Shown here piece after piece: positions 47,701 to 61,396 of a stretch of DNA of 64,000 nt. The notes under the pieces are model-generated. The model had not been told where the DNA came from, made no database searches, and worked only from the letters and a program-made list of their open reading frames with translations. Location of the stretch: positions 8,146,064 through 8,210,063 of the forward strand of contig NC_067115.1 of NCBI RefSeq assembly GCF_021347895.1, read 5' to 3'. Position 1 is the stretch's first letter; the number at the start of each line of letters is the position of its first letter. The position numbers and the translations under genes are program-made. Origin of the DNA: Acanthochromis polyacanthus. Taxonomy: Eukaryota > Chordata > Actinopteri > Pomacentridae.

Positions 47701-49979
47701 CAACGGTGACTAACACTATGTACCATCATTCATTGAGCTGAAGGAGAATGATGGACCGACAAGAGAGTCAACTGAGGACTGGCAGCATTTTCATGTTTTC
47801 TGATACTATTTTCTACAAAATCTATCTTTTTTTACGTGTAGCTTGTTGAACAAATCCATGTCTTATGGTGCAAAAACATTAGAATTAAAAATAATAATTA
47901 GCATTAATGTGCTTAGTGACATATCGCAAATCATTTATTACTTTAATTTAGTGTAAAATAATTTATCACAAAAATGTCGGTTGCTTCACTACCTTAGCCG
48001 GCGTCGATCTGATACGTGACAACTCAGCGACAGCAGAAATTAATAGACTCAAGTAGTGTCTTTTACTTTTGCAGAGGAGCCTCATACAGAGTTCACTGTA
48101 CAGTGGTCGTAGATAGGAGGAGGGAATCACTGGATGATTTCTGTCATAGCCCAGGTTTCATGTTTACATGTAAAAACACAAAAAAGATAAAAACCAGATA
48201 CTTCAAAGATCGGACCAAACTGTCAAAACTCAAGTCCACAGTTCTATTTTCACAGAAGCACCAGTTGCATGCATGATTGTTGGTTCTATTCGTGTAAAAC
48301 ATTAATCTCTGCATTTAAACTAAGTGTCTAAATGGGGTCTTAGCTGCCAACTAGCTTTTACTGTCCTGACCAACTCTGCACTGACCAAACAGAGACGTAC
48401 TGCTGCATTAAACTGCATAATTTCTGTGGCAGATAGTACAGTGTGTAACATTTAAGTAGCTGTTGCACTGAAATTTGTGCTTATCTACACACATTAGGGC
48501 AGATTACAGTAACTTATTAAGCTCTGTCAGCATTAACTTTACTTCTAGTGGCTGTAGCTTCATGCTAATTACTCACTTCTCACACACTCAACTCCAGCTG
48601 TCACATCGTATCAGCACACGTGATGAATTTGCACTTTATAGGTTTATTATTAACTGAGTTGAGTCCATAAGAATGCAGATTATTAACCCTCTGACCCCCA
48701 AAGGATTGTTATCTTACTAAAACATTTACAAAATTACGTTATTTATCAGAGCCACAAGCTGTAAAAACAGAAATAATCTTCAGTTTTCCCAACGGGCCTT
48801 GAACTAATCATGTGCAACGTGGACTTTCATCAAAATCACTTTATTCCATATGTCATACTTTTTAAAAATAACTAGAAAGCACATTCTAGTCAGTGTATCT
48901 GTGTTTATTTTGTATTAAATACTGAATTTGTGTCTCAACTCGCAACTGATGTTTCAAATGATTTATTCATTTTCTATGAATTATTTTCTATTATTAAAAA
49001 ATAATTTAATTTTCACTCTATCTTTAAATGTCGTACCATAGTACTTGGATCCAGATTTTTTTAAATAAAGCAATAAATAGTATCTTATCTGCAACTGTTT
49101 ATGTTGCAAAACCACAGAGGAAGAGGCTTTTTACAGCCCTCAGGGGGACGTTGGATCATAACAGCAGCAAATGACCGGAAATACAGTAAAGAAAATAAGA
49201 AATTAGGAAATAAATCAAACCGACGTACTACAGATAACAAGCAGGATGTAGAAGAAGAGTCACGAAGTAAAAATGCTGCTTTGCTGACAGGTTGATGTAC
49301 TTCTTACAAACTGTGCAAATGAGGGAAAAGGGATGAAAGATTTTAGCTGAACTGAAGGTGTCAGCGCAGAAGATGCTGAGTCGATTTTTTTTTTACGAAA
49401 ACAAGACGCAAGAAAACAAAAACCGGGCAGCTGGCAGAAGACGAAGTGACATCTTCTGTCTCCACCAATGACAAATTTACACTATTTGTTCCAAATAAAA
49501 ACAAAACTACACGGAAAAATCAGACACTTGTGTTCCCTATTCATTACATCAGCACATTGTGTCTTATGTCAACGCAAATATTTATACGTCTTTATATCCA
49601 GCTGCATTCAGAGAAACACAATTACAAACCTCACAAAGAGGCAGAGTTCTCTCATGGCTTCATTACAATGCGTGGCTCCTTGTTCAACGTACGTTCTTTT
49701 ATTACCATTCAGCGCAGAAAACACAAAGAAAGTTGCACAATAGCATTGTAAAGCAGCTATAATATGAGGCTGCAGATTTACATTATTACGTCGTAGTATG
49801 ACAAGAGGAGCCTGCGGTTCATGAAGATGAATTCAGCCGGACAAAAGCAACAACAACAAACATCATCTGACAGAGATGAATAGACAACAAAACAAAGAGG
49901 AAGGAGGACGATCAGCAGAGGACATATGGTCTGAACAAATCCAGCCTAAAGGTGGAGGAGTTTCTATTAACAGAAAGTA
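44731..49979. other. Presumed intron 1, no gene seen
   Basis: About 5 kb without a supported feature. 48780-48860 carries a short piece of the dispersed family (ACTTTCATCAAAATCACTTT). 45770-45830 is a purine-rich A/G stretch. A Cys/Ser-rich 89-codon open frame at 47100-47369 is not recognisable. Confidence 0.4.
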
Positions 49980-51600
49980 TCGCCCTTTAATGCTGCTAAT
50001 ATGGATTAAAAAGCATGGATTAAAAAATGAAGTTTTTAGCTGTAGTTGTTTTTTATTTTTGCAGATTTACCCTGTTTTGGTAAGTTACAGATAATAGCTA
50101 ATAAAATCTTAATTTTACAATCTAAATGATTAATTTACACATTCAAAACAAAAATGAAGCTTCACACTGAAAATTTAAAATTTTACAAATAATAAATGCT
50201 TCATTTTCAACATTTGACTGTAAAATTCTACATTTTTTACTGACAGAAGTACTCGAAAAATTGTAAATCATTGTCGACCTATGTTGCCGATTTTTACTGT
50301 TTTGTCATATTAAAGATGATGTCTACTAAAATTACAAAAACAAATATGAATTTATATTGTGACAGTAAAAACTAACACACGAATAAAACCAAAAATCTAG
50401 GCCAATCATCACTAAAGTTCACATTGAAAATCTGAGTTTTTACAATAATGATTTGTACTTTTCCAAAGTTTTACCATAAAATTACACAATTTTCTTACCA
50501 TTGTGGAAAATAAATTTCACTTTTTATGCTAATATTCTATTATTTTTAAATATGTATACTACATATTGACCAACTGATATTTTACAGATTTTCCCATTTT
50601 CTGAAATTACTAATAATACATCTATGAGATCACTAAAAATGTTGACTGTAAAAACTGTAGAAAATCTAAATGTTCTTTTAAACGACAGAATTTTTTCTAC
50701 ATTATAATGGAAAATTTGCTCTGTGTCCTCAGTATAACCTCTCTTCCAGTCGACCTTAGTGTAACCTTTCAGTGAAACCTTTACTCCAGCGAACTTTTGA
50801 ACTCGTCGGTCTTACTTCTAGCTTCTGCTTCTGTCATGATCTCAGATGTAGTGGTTTCCCATCGACAGAAACATTCACCAGACATGTAAACCTCAAACTC
50901 AGAGTTGATACCAGGAAGTGTGCAAGGGTTTCAGAACAAACAGTCTTAAGTGTAATTTGCTCAGCAACAGCAGGAGTTTGCCATCAGTCACAGTTTAGTA
51001 TAACTTCTGTACTTCTCCTTCTCCCTCTTGCTGCAAGATAATTAATGATTTAACGACAGATCCACTCTGATTGAAGCTTTTGTTTCTCACCTCGAGCCTT
51101 GTTAAATAGAAAAATTCCACAACAATATTTAAATGAGCAAAAAAATGTTTTTTTTACATGTTCTTGCTGTTACCAAAAAGAAAATTTACATATATTAAGG
51201 AGTGAGATTTTTTTCTTTTTTGAAACAAAATGCATCACGTTAGATGTTAATTATAAAAACATCCACATCAGTAGTAATAAGTTCCATTACAATGTGTGGT
51301 TATAAAATCACACTGCTTATCTGTATCTAAATATGTTTTAAATATCATTATTTTACAGATAGTTGCTACTATTTTCTCTCTTTTTTTTCTTACAGTTTTT
51401 AGACATTACAGTATTACATACTTTTTAACGTACTATTTCTGGCACCTTGTGGTCTTTTTTTTTTTACAGTTTTGTTATGAAATTTTTTACAGTGCTTAAG
51501 AACATACACAGCAGTTTTCAGCACAATTAGCCCAAAAACAAAACTATGAATTTGCCATAAAAAATAGACCAAAACTGTAAGAAAAATTTACAGTCTATAA
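49980..51600. repeat. AT-rich region of scattered TTTTACAGT words
   Basis: Dozens of TTTTACAG, TGTAAAA and TTACAGAT words in both orientations without a fixed period. TGATATTTTACAGATTTTCC near 50577 nearly matches 37248, so the region belongs with other low-complexity blocks in this intron. Confidence 0.55.
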
Positions 51601-53159
51601 CTTTACTATATTTAAATCACCTAAAAATGTCCTTTTTTAAATAGATATTCGTGGTTATTTCCAGTTTTTTATAGTTTTTTCTAAGCTCTTTCCCCACACA
51701 TTTTCACTTTTGAATTTTTTTTTGTTTTTTTGCAGCGTACAGGATTATTAGAAGTTTTTCATCGCATTTCTCATTGGGATGGAACTATTTGATAAGTTGG
51801 AAAGGAGCATTAATTTTCATATTAACTGCAACAAAAACAAGACTGAAATTAAATAATGTTTACATCAAAACTCAACATTTCATTATATTTTCTTTTCCAA
51901 TGTGTGACGATGTGTGTAAAAATTACATCTCTTCCCTTTGTTTAAATTTGCCAAAAATATTATGACTGTACTAGTATTTACAGTTATTTCCACATTTTTC
52001 AAATGATTACAGGACTCCACTGTTTTGTAACATATATTTTTGTCTCCTTTGCTGCCACATTTTACCTTTTTCTATGTAGCTGTGTTTCTACAGTGTACAG
52101 GAACATGCTCAGCGGTTTCTAGTTGAGGATGATTGATAGAGGTCTGACGCCTCCCTGATGCTGCTTTTATTGATCTCTGGGTCCTTTCTGACCGCAGACG
52201 TTGCATCCAAGAGAACACATGCACCTGATTGCATGCCACCACTCCTGGGAAAACCATTTAGTGCAGATTCCTGTGGAAAAGCCGAACACTTCCCGTTGAG
52301 TCGCAGAGTGGCGAGCTGCACATTCTTTGGCTGGGCCCTCCGTGTCTCTGTTAAAGGGATTTGTTATGGCGTTTTTAACAGTGTGGGTACGCTGCAGACC
52401 GACTGCGTGCGACGCACAGAGCTGCTCGGTTTTTGTGGAAACAGTAATTGAGGTGCCAGATAATCGCGCTCAGTGTTTTCTGGAAAAACTGTTGACTTTT
52501 CTGTTCAAGGTAATATGAACTTCAAGCCACCGTGCAGCAACACACAAGTCAGAAAAGCAGTAAAAGCACATAAAGGGACTCTTTTCCAATGTGTATTCAG
52601 ACAAGCAGAAAGATGTTCTGCTGAAAGGCTGCACAGCGTTTTATGGAGTCACGTTTTTCGGCTGAGGGGCTTCCGCAGGGTCAGAAAGATAAAACACAGA
52701 GATACAGGAGCCGCTTGGCTGTTTTTGTTACAGTAACAATAACAAGCTCACAGTAAATTACAAGCGAGATAGCCACAGAGAGCCAAATGGAAAGATGATA
52801 TAAATCTGAGATGCTAAATCTATTCACTTTAGAATGCACAAGTTGGAAATTATGAGCCGTTTTCTGGTCACAGGGTGTCGGGAGGATGAGGTTGGAGATG
52901 GAGGTATTTTCCATCCATTAGTGGTGGAGCAGGAGATACACGCATAATTCACTTTCCACATCTTCACCCAATTAACTAATCGCATCATAATCGAGCGGCT
53001 GAATGTTTCACGTCACCGAGAAAAGTTATTGAGCTCTGGATGCCAGAACCTTCTCTTCTTCACGCACAAACATTCAGAGATGTGAATGAGCTCAGCTGAT
53101 GAAACCCACAAAACTGTTTCCAGGCACATTTTGGCAGCTGTCTGCTGCTCAGCTGGTGG
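51601..53159. other. Presumed intron 1, no gene seen
   Basis: No supported feature. 52100-52450 is less AT-rich but not recognisable as an exon. Confidence 0.4.
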
Positions 53160-53330
53160 ATTTTTAACCCTCTTAACGCCGAACAGCTTCTCTGTATGTT
53201 TTATTTATGTTCCTGTCGCGTTTTGTCCTCACTGCGGGCTCATTTTTCTCTGCCATATGAAGTCTCCAATCTCCATGGAAACACAACAAGCATGAAGAAG
53301 GAGAAAGAACTCAGGAAAGTGTTTCGTGCT
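53160..53330 (-). repeat. Dispersed diverged repeat family, member (reverse)
   Basis: TTTAACCCTCTTAACGC, TTTTGTCCTCACTGCGGGCT, CTCCATGGAAACACAAC and GAAGAAGGAGAAAGAACTCA are the reverse complement of blocks at 25640-25780 and 37760-37800. Confidence 0.65.
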
Positions 53331-54289
53331 CAAAAAGAAATATAAAAAAGATTTAATTTCTTTTAGTACTTATTTCACAAAAATAAAAAAATAAAAAACT
53401 TCACATAAACAGGTGCCCACAGGTGTTGCCAACACTGGAAATAAATGGTGTCTCCATGTACTATAGATAATGAACTATTTACATTTTAAATTAGTTTTTA
53501 TACTCGTCTCCTTTCTGTTCAGTTTAAAAAAGTCTGAAGTTGATCATAAAAGTAGCAGATTTTTTATCACATGACTGACGGTCACAGCTGACTCATTGAT
53601 ACCGTCGCCATAGCTCTAGAAAGTGCAGAATCTTAATTTTTTTTAAACAAATTATTATAAACAGTTTAGTTCTGGCAAATGTTTTAATGAGACATGTAGA
53701 ATAAAGCGATTTCACTTACAACAGAGGCGCATGATGCAAAATTAGTTCAAAAGTTGACAATCCATTGACTTTGTTGGATGGCACAGTGTATGGCTCTGAT
53801 AAAAGGTGTAATTTAGTGATTGTTTGACAAATAAAACATGGCTTTCAGACCTGGTAGTGGCAGCTTCAGGGGATTAAAGCTGATAGAGCTTTACTGTGCT
53901 CCATTTGTGCTGCATCAAGTCTGGCTTAGCTGCAGTTCAGGATGAAGCAAATTCTGGCACACAGTCACAATTTTAAGCTTAATTTGGGCATTCTTTCTCC
54001 CGACAGGAAAGTACGTCATACATGATGCATTCACAGGTCATCGGAAGGGTGAAAAGGTGACTTTGTTTTCTGTTGCTACAGTGTCTCAGTCTGACAAAAG
54101 AAGCATGAAAAAATAAAGCACGCCTTTTAAGTTCCTCCACTCCAAAACCCACCACCACTAGGTTTAAAAGCCATTTTTGTCATCAAAATATAAATAAAAC
54201 ACAAAAATTACACAATGTATTGGAGCCAGAAACTGTAAAAAAAAAAACTGAGAAAATGATCAGATTTTGAATTTTCAGAATTGAATTTT
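53331..54289. other. Presumed intron 1, no feature seen
   Basis: Nothing supported. Confidence 0.35.
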
Positions 54290-54560
54290 TACTCGTGTGA
54301 TGTTTGTGAAACGTAACCACATCTAAGCTTGACAAAGTGATATTTCATTTGAACCACTTTATTTTGCATGTCTCGTTATAAAAAAATGCCAAAAATACAA
54401 CTTTTGCAATAACAAGATTCTGGAAAAACACAAAACTCTGCACTCCTCTGCACTACTAAGAAACCATTAGCGACCCAGCTACAACCAACCGTTAAGTGAC
54501 AAAAAATCTGGGAAGAATGAAATAAGATGAATCATGCATGGAGTGGATGTTACACCTGGA
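54290..54560 (+). repeat. Dispersed diverged repeat family, member
   Basis: CTAAGCTTGACAAAGTGATA, TTTCATTTGAACCACTTTAT, TTGCATGTCTCGTTA and CTACAACCAACCGTTAAGTG parallel 44190-44360 and 60260-60430. Confidence 0.65.
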
Positions 54561-55039
54561 ATTGTAAATTCACTGTATGTCTAAAAAATGCAGCAGCAGC
54601 AGCAGCTCACTGATGTAGCAGACACAAAGATATTCAGCCATTTACATTCACAGATTGAAGCCGTGACACTGAACAGAGAAACAATCTGCTGCTGAAAAGG
54701 TCAGCGAGTCCTTCAGATACACGAAAACACTCAGCGGGCTCCGCTCAGATTTACATTTATTAAAAAGGCATCAGTCTTCCGCGCTTCAACAAATCTCTGC
54801 TGTCGGTTTCCTGTCAGTGTCAGGTGTTGGATCAGAGCAGGCTTTTAGATTCACAGTGACTCCGGCAGAGTATCTGTGGTTTGAGTCCAGGAAACATCTC
54901 TGATCAGAATGTCTTCTCTCCAAACATGAGCTCAGCTCAGAGCAAAAAATGGCACGTCTGGTTGACTGGAAACAACATCAGCGAAACTCAGCAGCTACTA
55001 TCAATCAACATGGACGTGATGTTAGACTGATTAATGAGG
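54561..55039. other. Presumed intron 1, no feature seen
   Basis: A short AGC run at 54592-54606. Nothing else supported. Confidence 0.4.
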
Positions 55040-55830
55040 ATAATTTACTGACTTGTGGTTAGTTCATGTCCAGGTTACTGATACTTTAGAGCTCTAACAT
55101 CCCGGTTATTGATAGTTTAGTTAGTGGATATCAAAGTTTTTGTTTTTTTGGTCTTTGATGCCTCAATATCCCTATTATTGATACTTTGCTGCATTAATGT
55201 CCAAGTTTTTGATCTTTTTATTAGTTACATCCAAGTTATTGACACTTAAGCATCTTATTATTCTGGCTACTTTGGCTGGTTATTATCTTCATTGTTGAGA
55301 CTTTAGTGCATTAATATCCCAGTTATTGATACTTTAGAGGGTTAATATCTTTGGTTTGATAATATGCAGATTATTGATATTTTGGTTGATTAATATTCAA
55401 GTTTTTGTTCTTTTTTCAAGCTATATTTATGGTATTGATACTTTTGCTAGCTATTTTCAAGTTCTTGATACTCTAGTTGCTTTATTTTTAAATTTATGGA
55501 TATTTTGGTTTGTTAATGTCCAGGTTCTTGATACTTTAGTTGCTTGATATTTAAGTTCTTGATACTTTAGTGCCTTAATATAGAGGTTATTTACAGATTG
55601 GCTGCCTAACAGTCAGGTTTTTGATACTTTGGTCAGTTAATATTCAGGTAATTGACACCTTGATTAATTATATCTAAGTTATTCATACTTTAGCCATAAC
55701 TATTCTGGAGATTGATACTTTGGCTGGTTAACAAACAAGTTGTTGATACTTTCATGGATTAACATATAAAATATGAATAATTTGGCTATTTTTTAAAGTC
55801 CAGATTACTCATTGGTGCATTAATAACCAG
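55040..55830 (+). repeat. Degenerate ~35-40-bp tandem repeat (TTGATACTTTAG type)
   Basis: About twenty loose units of TTGATACTTTAGTTGGTTAA followed by TATCCAGGTTA (for example at 55325, 55550, 55620 and 55700). Strongly diverged and therefore old. Not related by sequence to the 38-bp unit of intron 7. Confidence 0.85.
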
Positions 55831-57473
55831 ATTAACACAACTGAGCATGGACATTTTTGTTATTTTAGATCCAGGTAACATCTCTGACACTTGATGGAAC
55901 CAGATTTACATTTGTGCCAATATTGATATGCAGAACTCATTAAAACAAAAAGAAGTTTCAGTCCAAAGTTCTTCATTTCAACACTGGTTGGTGCAGCAGA
56001 AGCACAGTTGCACATTTTAAATTAATTATGAAATCATACTGTATATAAGGGATAGAACTGCAAATATTTTAGGTGCTAAGTACTTTATGACTCTGGTTGT
56101 TCCATACAGTAGTTCCAGTTTGTCCTTGTTGTGAGAATTGACTAACTCCTTCTCTGCATATTATTAATGTTTCTGAAGCTCTGTTCTGATTAATTCGGCC
56201 TTTAACTCCTTATGAAGCTCAACAAAATGCTCGGTCAAAAGCAGAAAACTAAACGTTCTCAGAGTAGTTCTTCATTAAATTAATCTGGATCGAAGACAGT
56301 AAGAACGACTCAGTCAGGATAAATCACGCAGCTGCAACAGCACCACAGAGGAACCTTAATACCAAAAGACAAAACTCGTGCGATGACCAAACTGCTCAGC
56401 CGAATGCGTGTTCATGCTACATTTGAAAATGACATTCGGTCACACAGACTAGCTGTTCCTTTTGTCCCACAACAACGACATTCTGCATCTCCTGCATCAT
56501 TAAACCTGAAATAAGAATCAAACACGCATTCAGCCGCTCTGACCACTCTCAGTTTCGATGCCAAGCAGCCCTCAAAGCAGCTATTTGACAACAATGTTCC
56601 CTGATATACACATTTGCACAAGAACAATATGAATAATAAGCCTTTTTCTATCCATGTCTGTATGGGTAGGTATGCAAACAAGTGGCACAAAAGCTTAATA
56701 CTGATGTCTTAACTTTGGATTAAAAACATATTTATCTATTGACGAATAAAGCAATTCGAAACGATTGCTTTATTCAGTAATAATGGAGTGGAGAGAACAA
56801 ATGCATTTGCCCACAGAGCTTTGACAGAGTGCTTAATGCATCACTTAGAAAGATGTGCCAATATCACTGACACAAACTCTTATTTTCATCTGCTCTTTGC
56901 GTTTTCCTGCTACAGCGGAGATTTTGATTCTCCCTGAGGTCACTTGTTGAGCCTAATTACTTCCACTGACTGGCTGCTGCGTGATGTTATTTCATGTGGT
57001 GTGCATGAATTCATTAATATGTTTGTGTCTTTGCAGCTTATTCATAAAGCTCTGGATATTGATTTACACTGCAGCAGGGCACCAAAATTACCCAAAATAT
57101 CTCCTTCATTCATGCTCAAAGTCACTTTTCAGCTGTTTCAAAAGCTCAGTTACGCTGTGTTGGCCTCCGACCTGCTGCTGCTGCAGGTGTTAAAGCACCT
57201 GTTGTTCTTTGGCGCGTATCTCTGGCAGCCCAAATTTTATTTACACTACAGTTCGACTGCAAGCCAGTTTGCATCTGGAAGCGATTCCCTCACAATCTCA
57301 TTATCAAATTACCAAATTGAAAACACTCTGCTGCCTGCTTGCCTGCTAGCAAACTGCAGAGTGAGAAGTCAGCAGCATTGCTCTCAACTGCTGTGTCAGA
57401 TTTAGTTCAACATTTTAGTTAGTTTGCAGAATAACTACATTATTTCCACATGCAGAGCAGAACTGCAACGATC
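55831..57473. other. Presumed intron 1, no gene called
   Basis: A 153-codon plus-strand frame at 56944-57405 lacks an ATG start and any domain. Otherwise featureless. Confidence 0.4.
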
Positions 57474-57727
57474 AGTGCTTTATTTAATTGGTTGTCAACT
57501 GTTAAAAATAATCTATTTTGGTAATCGATTAATTGTTTTGAGGATTTTTTTTAAAAGAAAAAAGTCCTCAGCTTCTAAATTGTGAACATTTCCTGGTTTA
57601 TTTGTTGCTCTGTGACAGTACAAACTGAATATCTTTGAGCTGCAGACACAACATGACATGTTTTATGTTTTTTCAACATTTCAAACCAAAGTAGTTGAAA
57701 TGATCATAAAAATATTTGCTAGTTGCA
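57474..57727 (+). mobile_element. Degenerate MITE-like repeat
   Basis: Ends TGCAACGATCA and ATTTGCTAGTTGCA are imperfect inverted repeats. The interior keeps AATCGATTAATTGTTTTGAG and GACAGTACAAACTGAATATC, blocks I recognise from a ubiquitous teleost element. Old copy. Confidence 0.6.
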
Positions 57728-59590
57728 TCTCTGAAGCAGAGAAAAGCAGTCAAGACTGGTGAGAAGAACCAAAAATTGGGATGAGAGTGAGGATGAGGGG
57801 ATGGGTGATAGCAGGACAGCAGATGGAGAACAAACAGAACAATAAACAATGGCAGCGTTGAGGTAGAAGTTTGCTTCTTATTTCGTTTTTTTATCACTTG
57901 GCAAAATAGATGGTTTTGTTTCTAGCTTCTTCTGCTCCATTTACTACAGCTAACATAGCTTATAGCGCCACCTTTTGATGACACCACGCAGCCTAGTTTA
58001 TTAACAGACAAGAAACAAGCCTAATGCACATTTGCCTTCCTTAATTTTTTAAAAATTATTTCTTTAAAGGGTAATTCTTTCTTGATTTTTGAAGGTACAA
58101 CAGTCAACTTAGCAAAGGCCAGCATGCTTAAAATGTGACTAGTTATCCTCAAAAATGATGGAGTGCACTCAACTACAGCAAATAAACTTGGCTTCAATGT
58201 TCACATTCTGCATATTTACAGATTTATAATGTTATTTTTCTGGACTATTTAAACATGATGCAATGATGACAAAACACATTATTTTATATTCCTACAGCAC
58301 CTTTCCTCAATTTCTGTCTTTCACATCCACAAAATGCAGCTCAGTAACACCGAAGGAAAGAGAAAAATCTTAAAATACACAATATGGGCTCTTTAACTTG
58401 TAGGTTTGGTGAAAATCTGTCAGATCTGCTGTGTTTGTTTCATTTTCTGTCACATTTTTAGAGTTGTGCTCAGGTTTTATTGTTAAAAAAATCTGTTAAC
58501 ATCACCTTGCTCCAAGAAAATAAGAAAAAAAATGCAGCAAACTTTCTGCAGTGAAATCTGCATGTTTGATGAACATCAAAGTATTCAGAGTTCATTGTCG
58601 CTGCAGCAAATATGAGTTACAACACACAAAAGTTTCCTCCAGAACATCTTTTTTCCTCTACTTTCATGTCAGCAGTTGTTTTCTGTGAGCTGACAGTTGA
58701 GGAGTTTGTGCAGAAAAAATAAAAACCTTCCTCCTCAGACCGTGCTTGATCATCTCCTGCTGAAGCAGCTGCTAACCTCTGCAGATCTCTTTAGCTTGCA
58801 GCGATGTTAGAAAATGCTGCTTACCAGATTGAGCTGAACCCCCCTGTGGCTGTACAGTGGTAGAGTCCTTCGTATGGAGCTTATAGAGCCGTCAAACCTT
58901 CAGTTTTTTGCTGAGTTAAAGATGGCACCGTTAAAATTTGACAAACAGCTGCAGCAGATGGTAATTCACTGACGAAGCAGTTTGGAAATGATGCAGCGAG
59001 TGTCAGCTCATGAGTTCTCGACAGGAAAATATAGACTATGGGTTTTACAATGCAGCTTCATTCTGTTTATTTATTTTAGTCCGATTATCAACAACCACAA
59101 TAATCTTCTTTCACTTCTTTTACTTTGGTTTTAATCAATACAGTTCACTATATTTTAACTCTCCCAAAACCTGTCGACTGATTGGAAAGGCATGCTAACA
59201 TTGATGAAAAGCAGAAGCTGAACAAACTGAAAGAATCGCTGAGTTTTCAGTTTTCTGGCCTTTGGACTGCTCACCTGTAGTGTGAAGTTCTGTTGGAAAT
59301 CCTGAGCAAGCTTAAAATCTTTTTATTCTACAATAAACTGTTAGCAGTAAACAGATTTTGTAAAAACAAACAAACAACATGAAGCAATTAGTGACTCCCC
59401 ATCATGTGACCAACAGTCACATGATAAAAATTCAGGGACTTTTGGCTGAACTGCAGGCTGTGTTTATACAGATTATTATAACAAATTAAAAATGTTTACT
59501 TTTTAAATCAAACTGAAGAAAAAAAATGTTATACTGAAATGCGACTTTTCCAGTATTGGATGTCATACTTATAGACTCCATGTTTTTATT
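57728..59590. other. Presumed intron 1, no gene seen
   Basis: AT-rich. 59330-59480 carries part of the dispersed family (CAACAGTCACATGATAAAAA, TTGGCTGAACTGCAGGCTGT). Confidence 0.45.
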
Positions 59591-60025
59591 ACCTCCGCCA
59601 AGGAGGTTATGTGACACCCCGCGTTTGTGTGTCCGTCTGTCTGTCTGTCTGTGAGCAAGATAACTCAAAAACGCCTGGGCAGATTCACATGAAATTTTGA
59701 GGGGATGTAGACTATGGTAAGAGGAAGAGCTGATTTAATTTTGGTGGTAATCTGGAAAGGATCCTGGATTCCGGATCACTTTGAATTTTTTAGTATGTTT
59801 TAGTATGTGGTCCAAAATATAACAAAAACATCATAGGTTAGTATGTCGTCCAACAAATTGAAGCAAGGTGTCCAGATAGCTCAACTGGTTAAGAAGGTGA
59901 TCTATAAACAGAACTGTGTCAGAGACGCAGGTTTGATTCCAGCTCATGCTCCTTTACTGCATGGGTTTCCTGTTTTCCTCTCTATCCTTGGCGGAGGTCT
60001 GCAATCCCTGAGTGCTTTTCTAGTT
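59591..60025 (+). mobile_element. 435-bp composite element, complete isolated copy
   Basis: ACCTCCGCCAAGGAGGTTAT at the left, a GTCT run at 59634-59652, then two satellite-like phrases (TTAGTATGTGGTCC, then GGTTAGTATGTCGTCC, with AACAAAAACATCATA between). A tRNA-like section follows (AGATAGCTCAACTGGTTAAG, GCAGGTTTGATTCCAG), then CCTTGGCGGAGGT and TGCTTTTCTAGTT. Same length and order as 4319-4753. It shows what a free copy looks like outside the array. Non-coding; class not established. Confidence 0.8.
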
Positions 60026-60199
60026 AGTTTTAAAACATATAATATTCCATGAGATATAATATTTTATATTATTAATACACATCTTAAAACACCAAAACCC
60101 ACTGGTTGGATTAAAATGCTTGTTTCTTAATTCTTAAATGCAGAAATGACACTAGTTATCAAAGTCAGAGGCTGTCAAACATAAATAATCATTAGATTG
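60026..60199. other. Spacer, no feature seen
   Basis: Short AT-rich stretch between the element and the dispersed repeat. Confidence 0.4.
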
Positions 60200-60720
60200 T
60201 TGTAAAACCCATGAACTAATCGTGTGTGATGTGAAGTTCAGTTGGGAAAATGAACAAAATCTAAGCTTGAAATTGTGATATTTCATCAAAATCACTTTAT
60301 TTTGTAGGTCTCATTTACAAATGTGCCAAAACCAAAGATTTCCAGTAGCCAGGTTTGGTAAAAAACAAAGAATTATGCATTCCCTGGTGTAACCGAGAAG
60401 CCGTTAGCTGTGATCAAGAGTCGTGTGACGAAAATTCAGGGACTCTTCAACTGAACCGCAGGTTGTGTTTATACAGAGCAGAGAGGACACAAGAACAGAA
60501 ACAAAGTAAAAATGTAATTAGTAAAATATCTGAAGCACATAAAGCTACCGTTTATTTCCCAGTATTAGTAACACGCAAAAATGTTGTCCATGTGGATTCC
60601 TTTTTTTGTAAAATAATCAAAGAAAGTCAAATTTTGTTGTTTTTATTATTTCCATTATTCCAAGACATTTCTGAGTATCTCTACTGTAGGTTCTCTGGAA
60701 ACAACACCTCTTCTGTATGA
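60200..60720 (+). repeat. Dispersed diverged repeat family, member
   Basis: CTAAGCTTGAAATTGTGATA, TTTCATCAAAATCACTTTAT, TTTGTAGGTCTCATTTACAA, CTCTTCAACTGAACCGCAGG and GACATTTCTGAGTATCTCTA follow the family order. Confidence 0.7.
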
Positions 60721-61155
60721 AACACTGAAACACAAACTCAGAACCTAAATGCACTTTGCTCCAGCAGCAGCAGCAGTACGGACACAAAAACTTCTGAAAA
60801 AGCCATTAAAAGGTTCAGTTAGGAAAATCGCTGTAGATCCGAACTCCTTTAGGCAAACACATGCAGCGAGGCATCTTAATCAGCAGGGAAACCACTCCGT
60901 TATACAATCCCATCTGCTCTCTGGGCAGACAGGTCGGACACTACAGGAGCTGAATGGATGTCTGAGAACTCGGAGCCATTAGACTCTCAAATCTGAGAGC
61001 TTCCTTCATACAAACTCAATGTGAGGCCTAAAAATGGACCCGAAACAAACAACAGAGCCAAGAGGCTGCATCTAAACCCCTCAACAAACACAGACTGTGG
61101 AAATGAATCGATGTGAAAATGTGCCTGCAGTCGGGAGAAAGACATCTGGTGGTGA
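60721..61155. other. Presumed intron 1, no gene called
   Basis: Slightly richer in GC. No supported exon. Confidence 0.4.
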
Positions 61156-61396
61156 TTACAGCTGACAGCAGGAAGTCTCCTCTGCTCTTGTTGCTGCTCC
61201 TTCATCAGCCTCCCTCAGCATCGCTTCACTTTCTGTCTCAGTTTTCTCTGGATGGCCTCCAGGAGCTCCGCTGATCCCTCGGTGCATCTGCAGCGCCAGC
61301 AGCAGCAGTTTTAGCTCAGAGGGAACCATGAGGCCTGTGGTGGTTCTGAACCGTCCTGTCACCTGGACTCAATGATGCCCTCGGTGCTTATTTATA
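61156..61396 (-). other. Weak candidate: TATA box plus short ORF with hydrophobic start
   Basis: On the minus strand TATAAATA (61396-61389) stands 60 bp upstream of an ATG at 61329. The frame begins MVPSELKLLLLALQMHRG, a short hydrophobic run with one lysine, and is followed by an acidic Glu/Thr-rich stretch, ending in SCCQL after 57 codons. This resembles the first exon of a small secreted peptide, but I recognise no family, there is no dibasic cleavage site, and chance is quite possible. Confidence 0.15.

Noticed and set aside
56944..57405. 153-codon plus-strand open frame
   Set aside because: Begins with TTG, has no early ATG and no recognisable domain.
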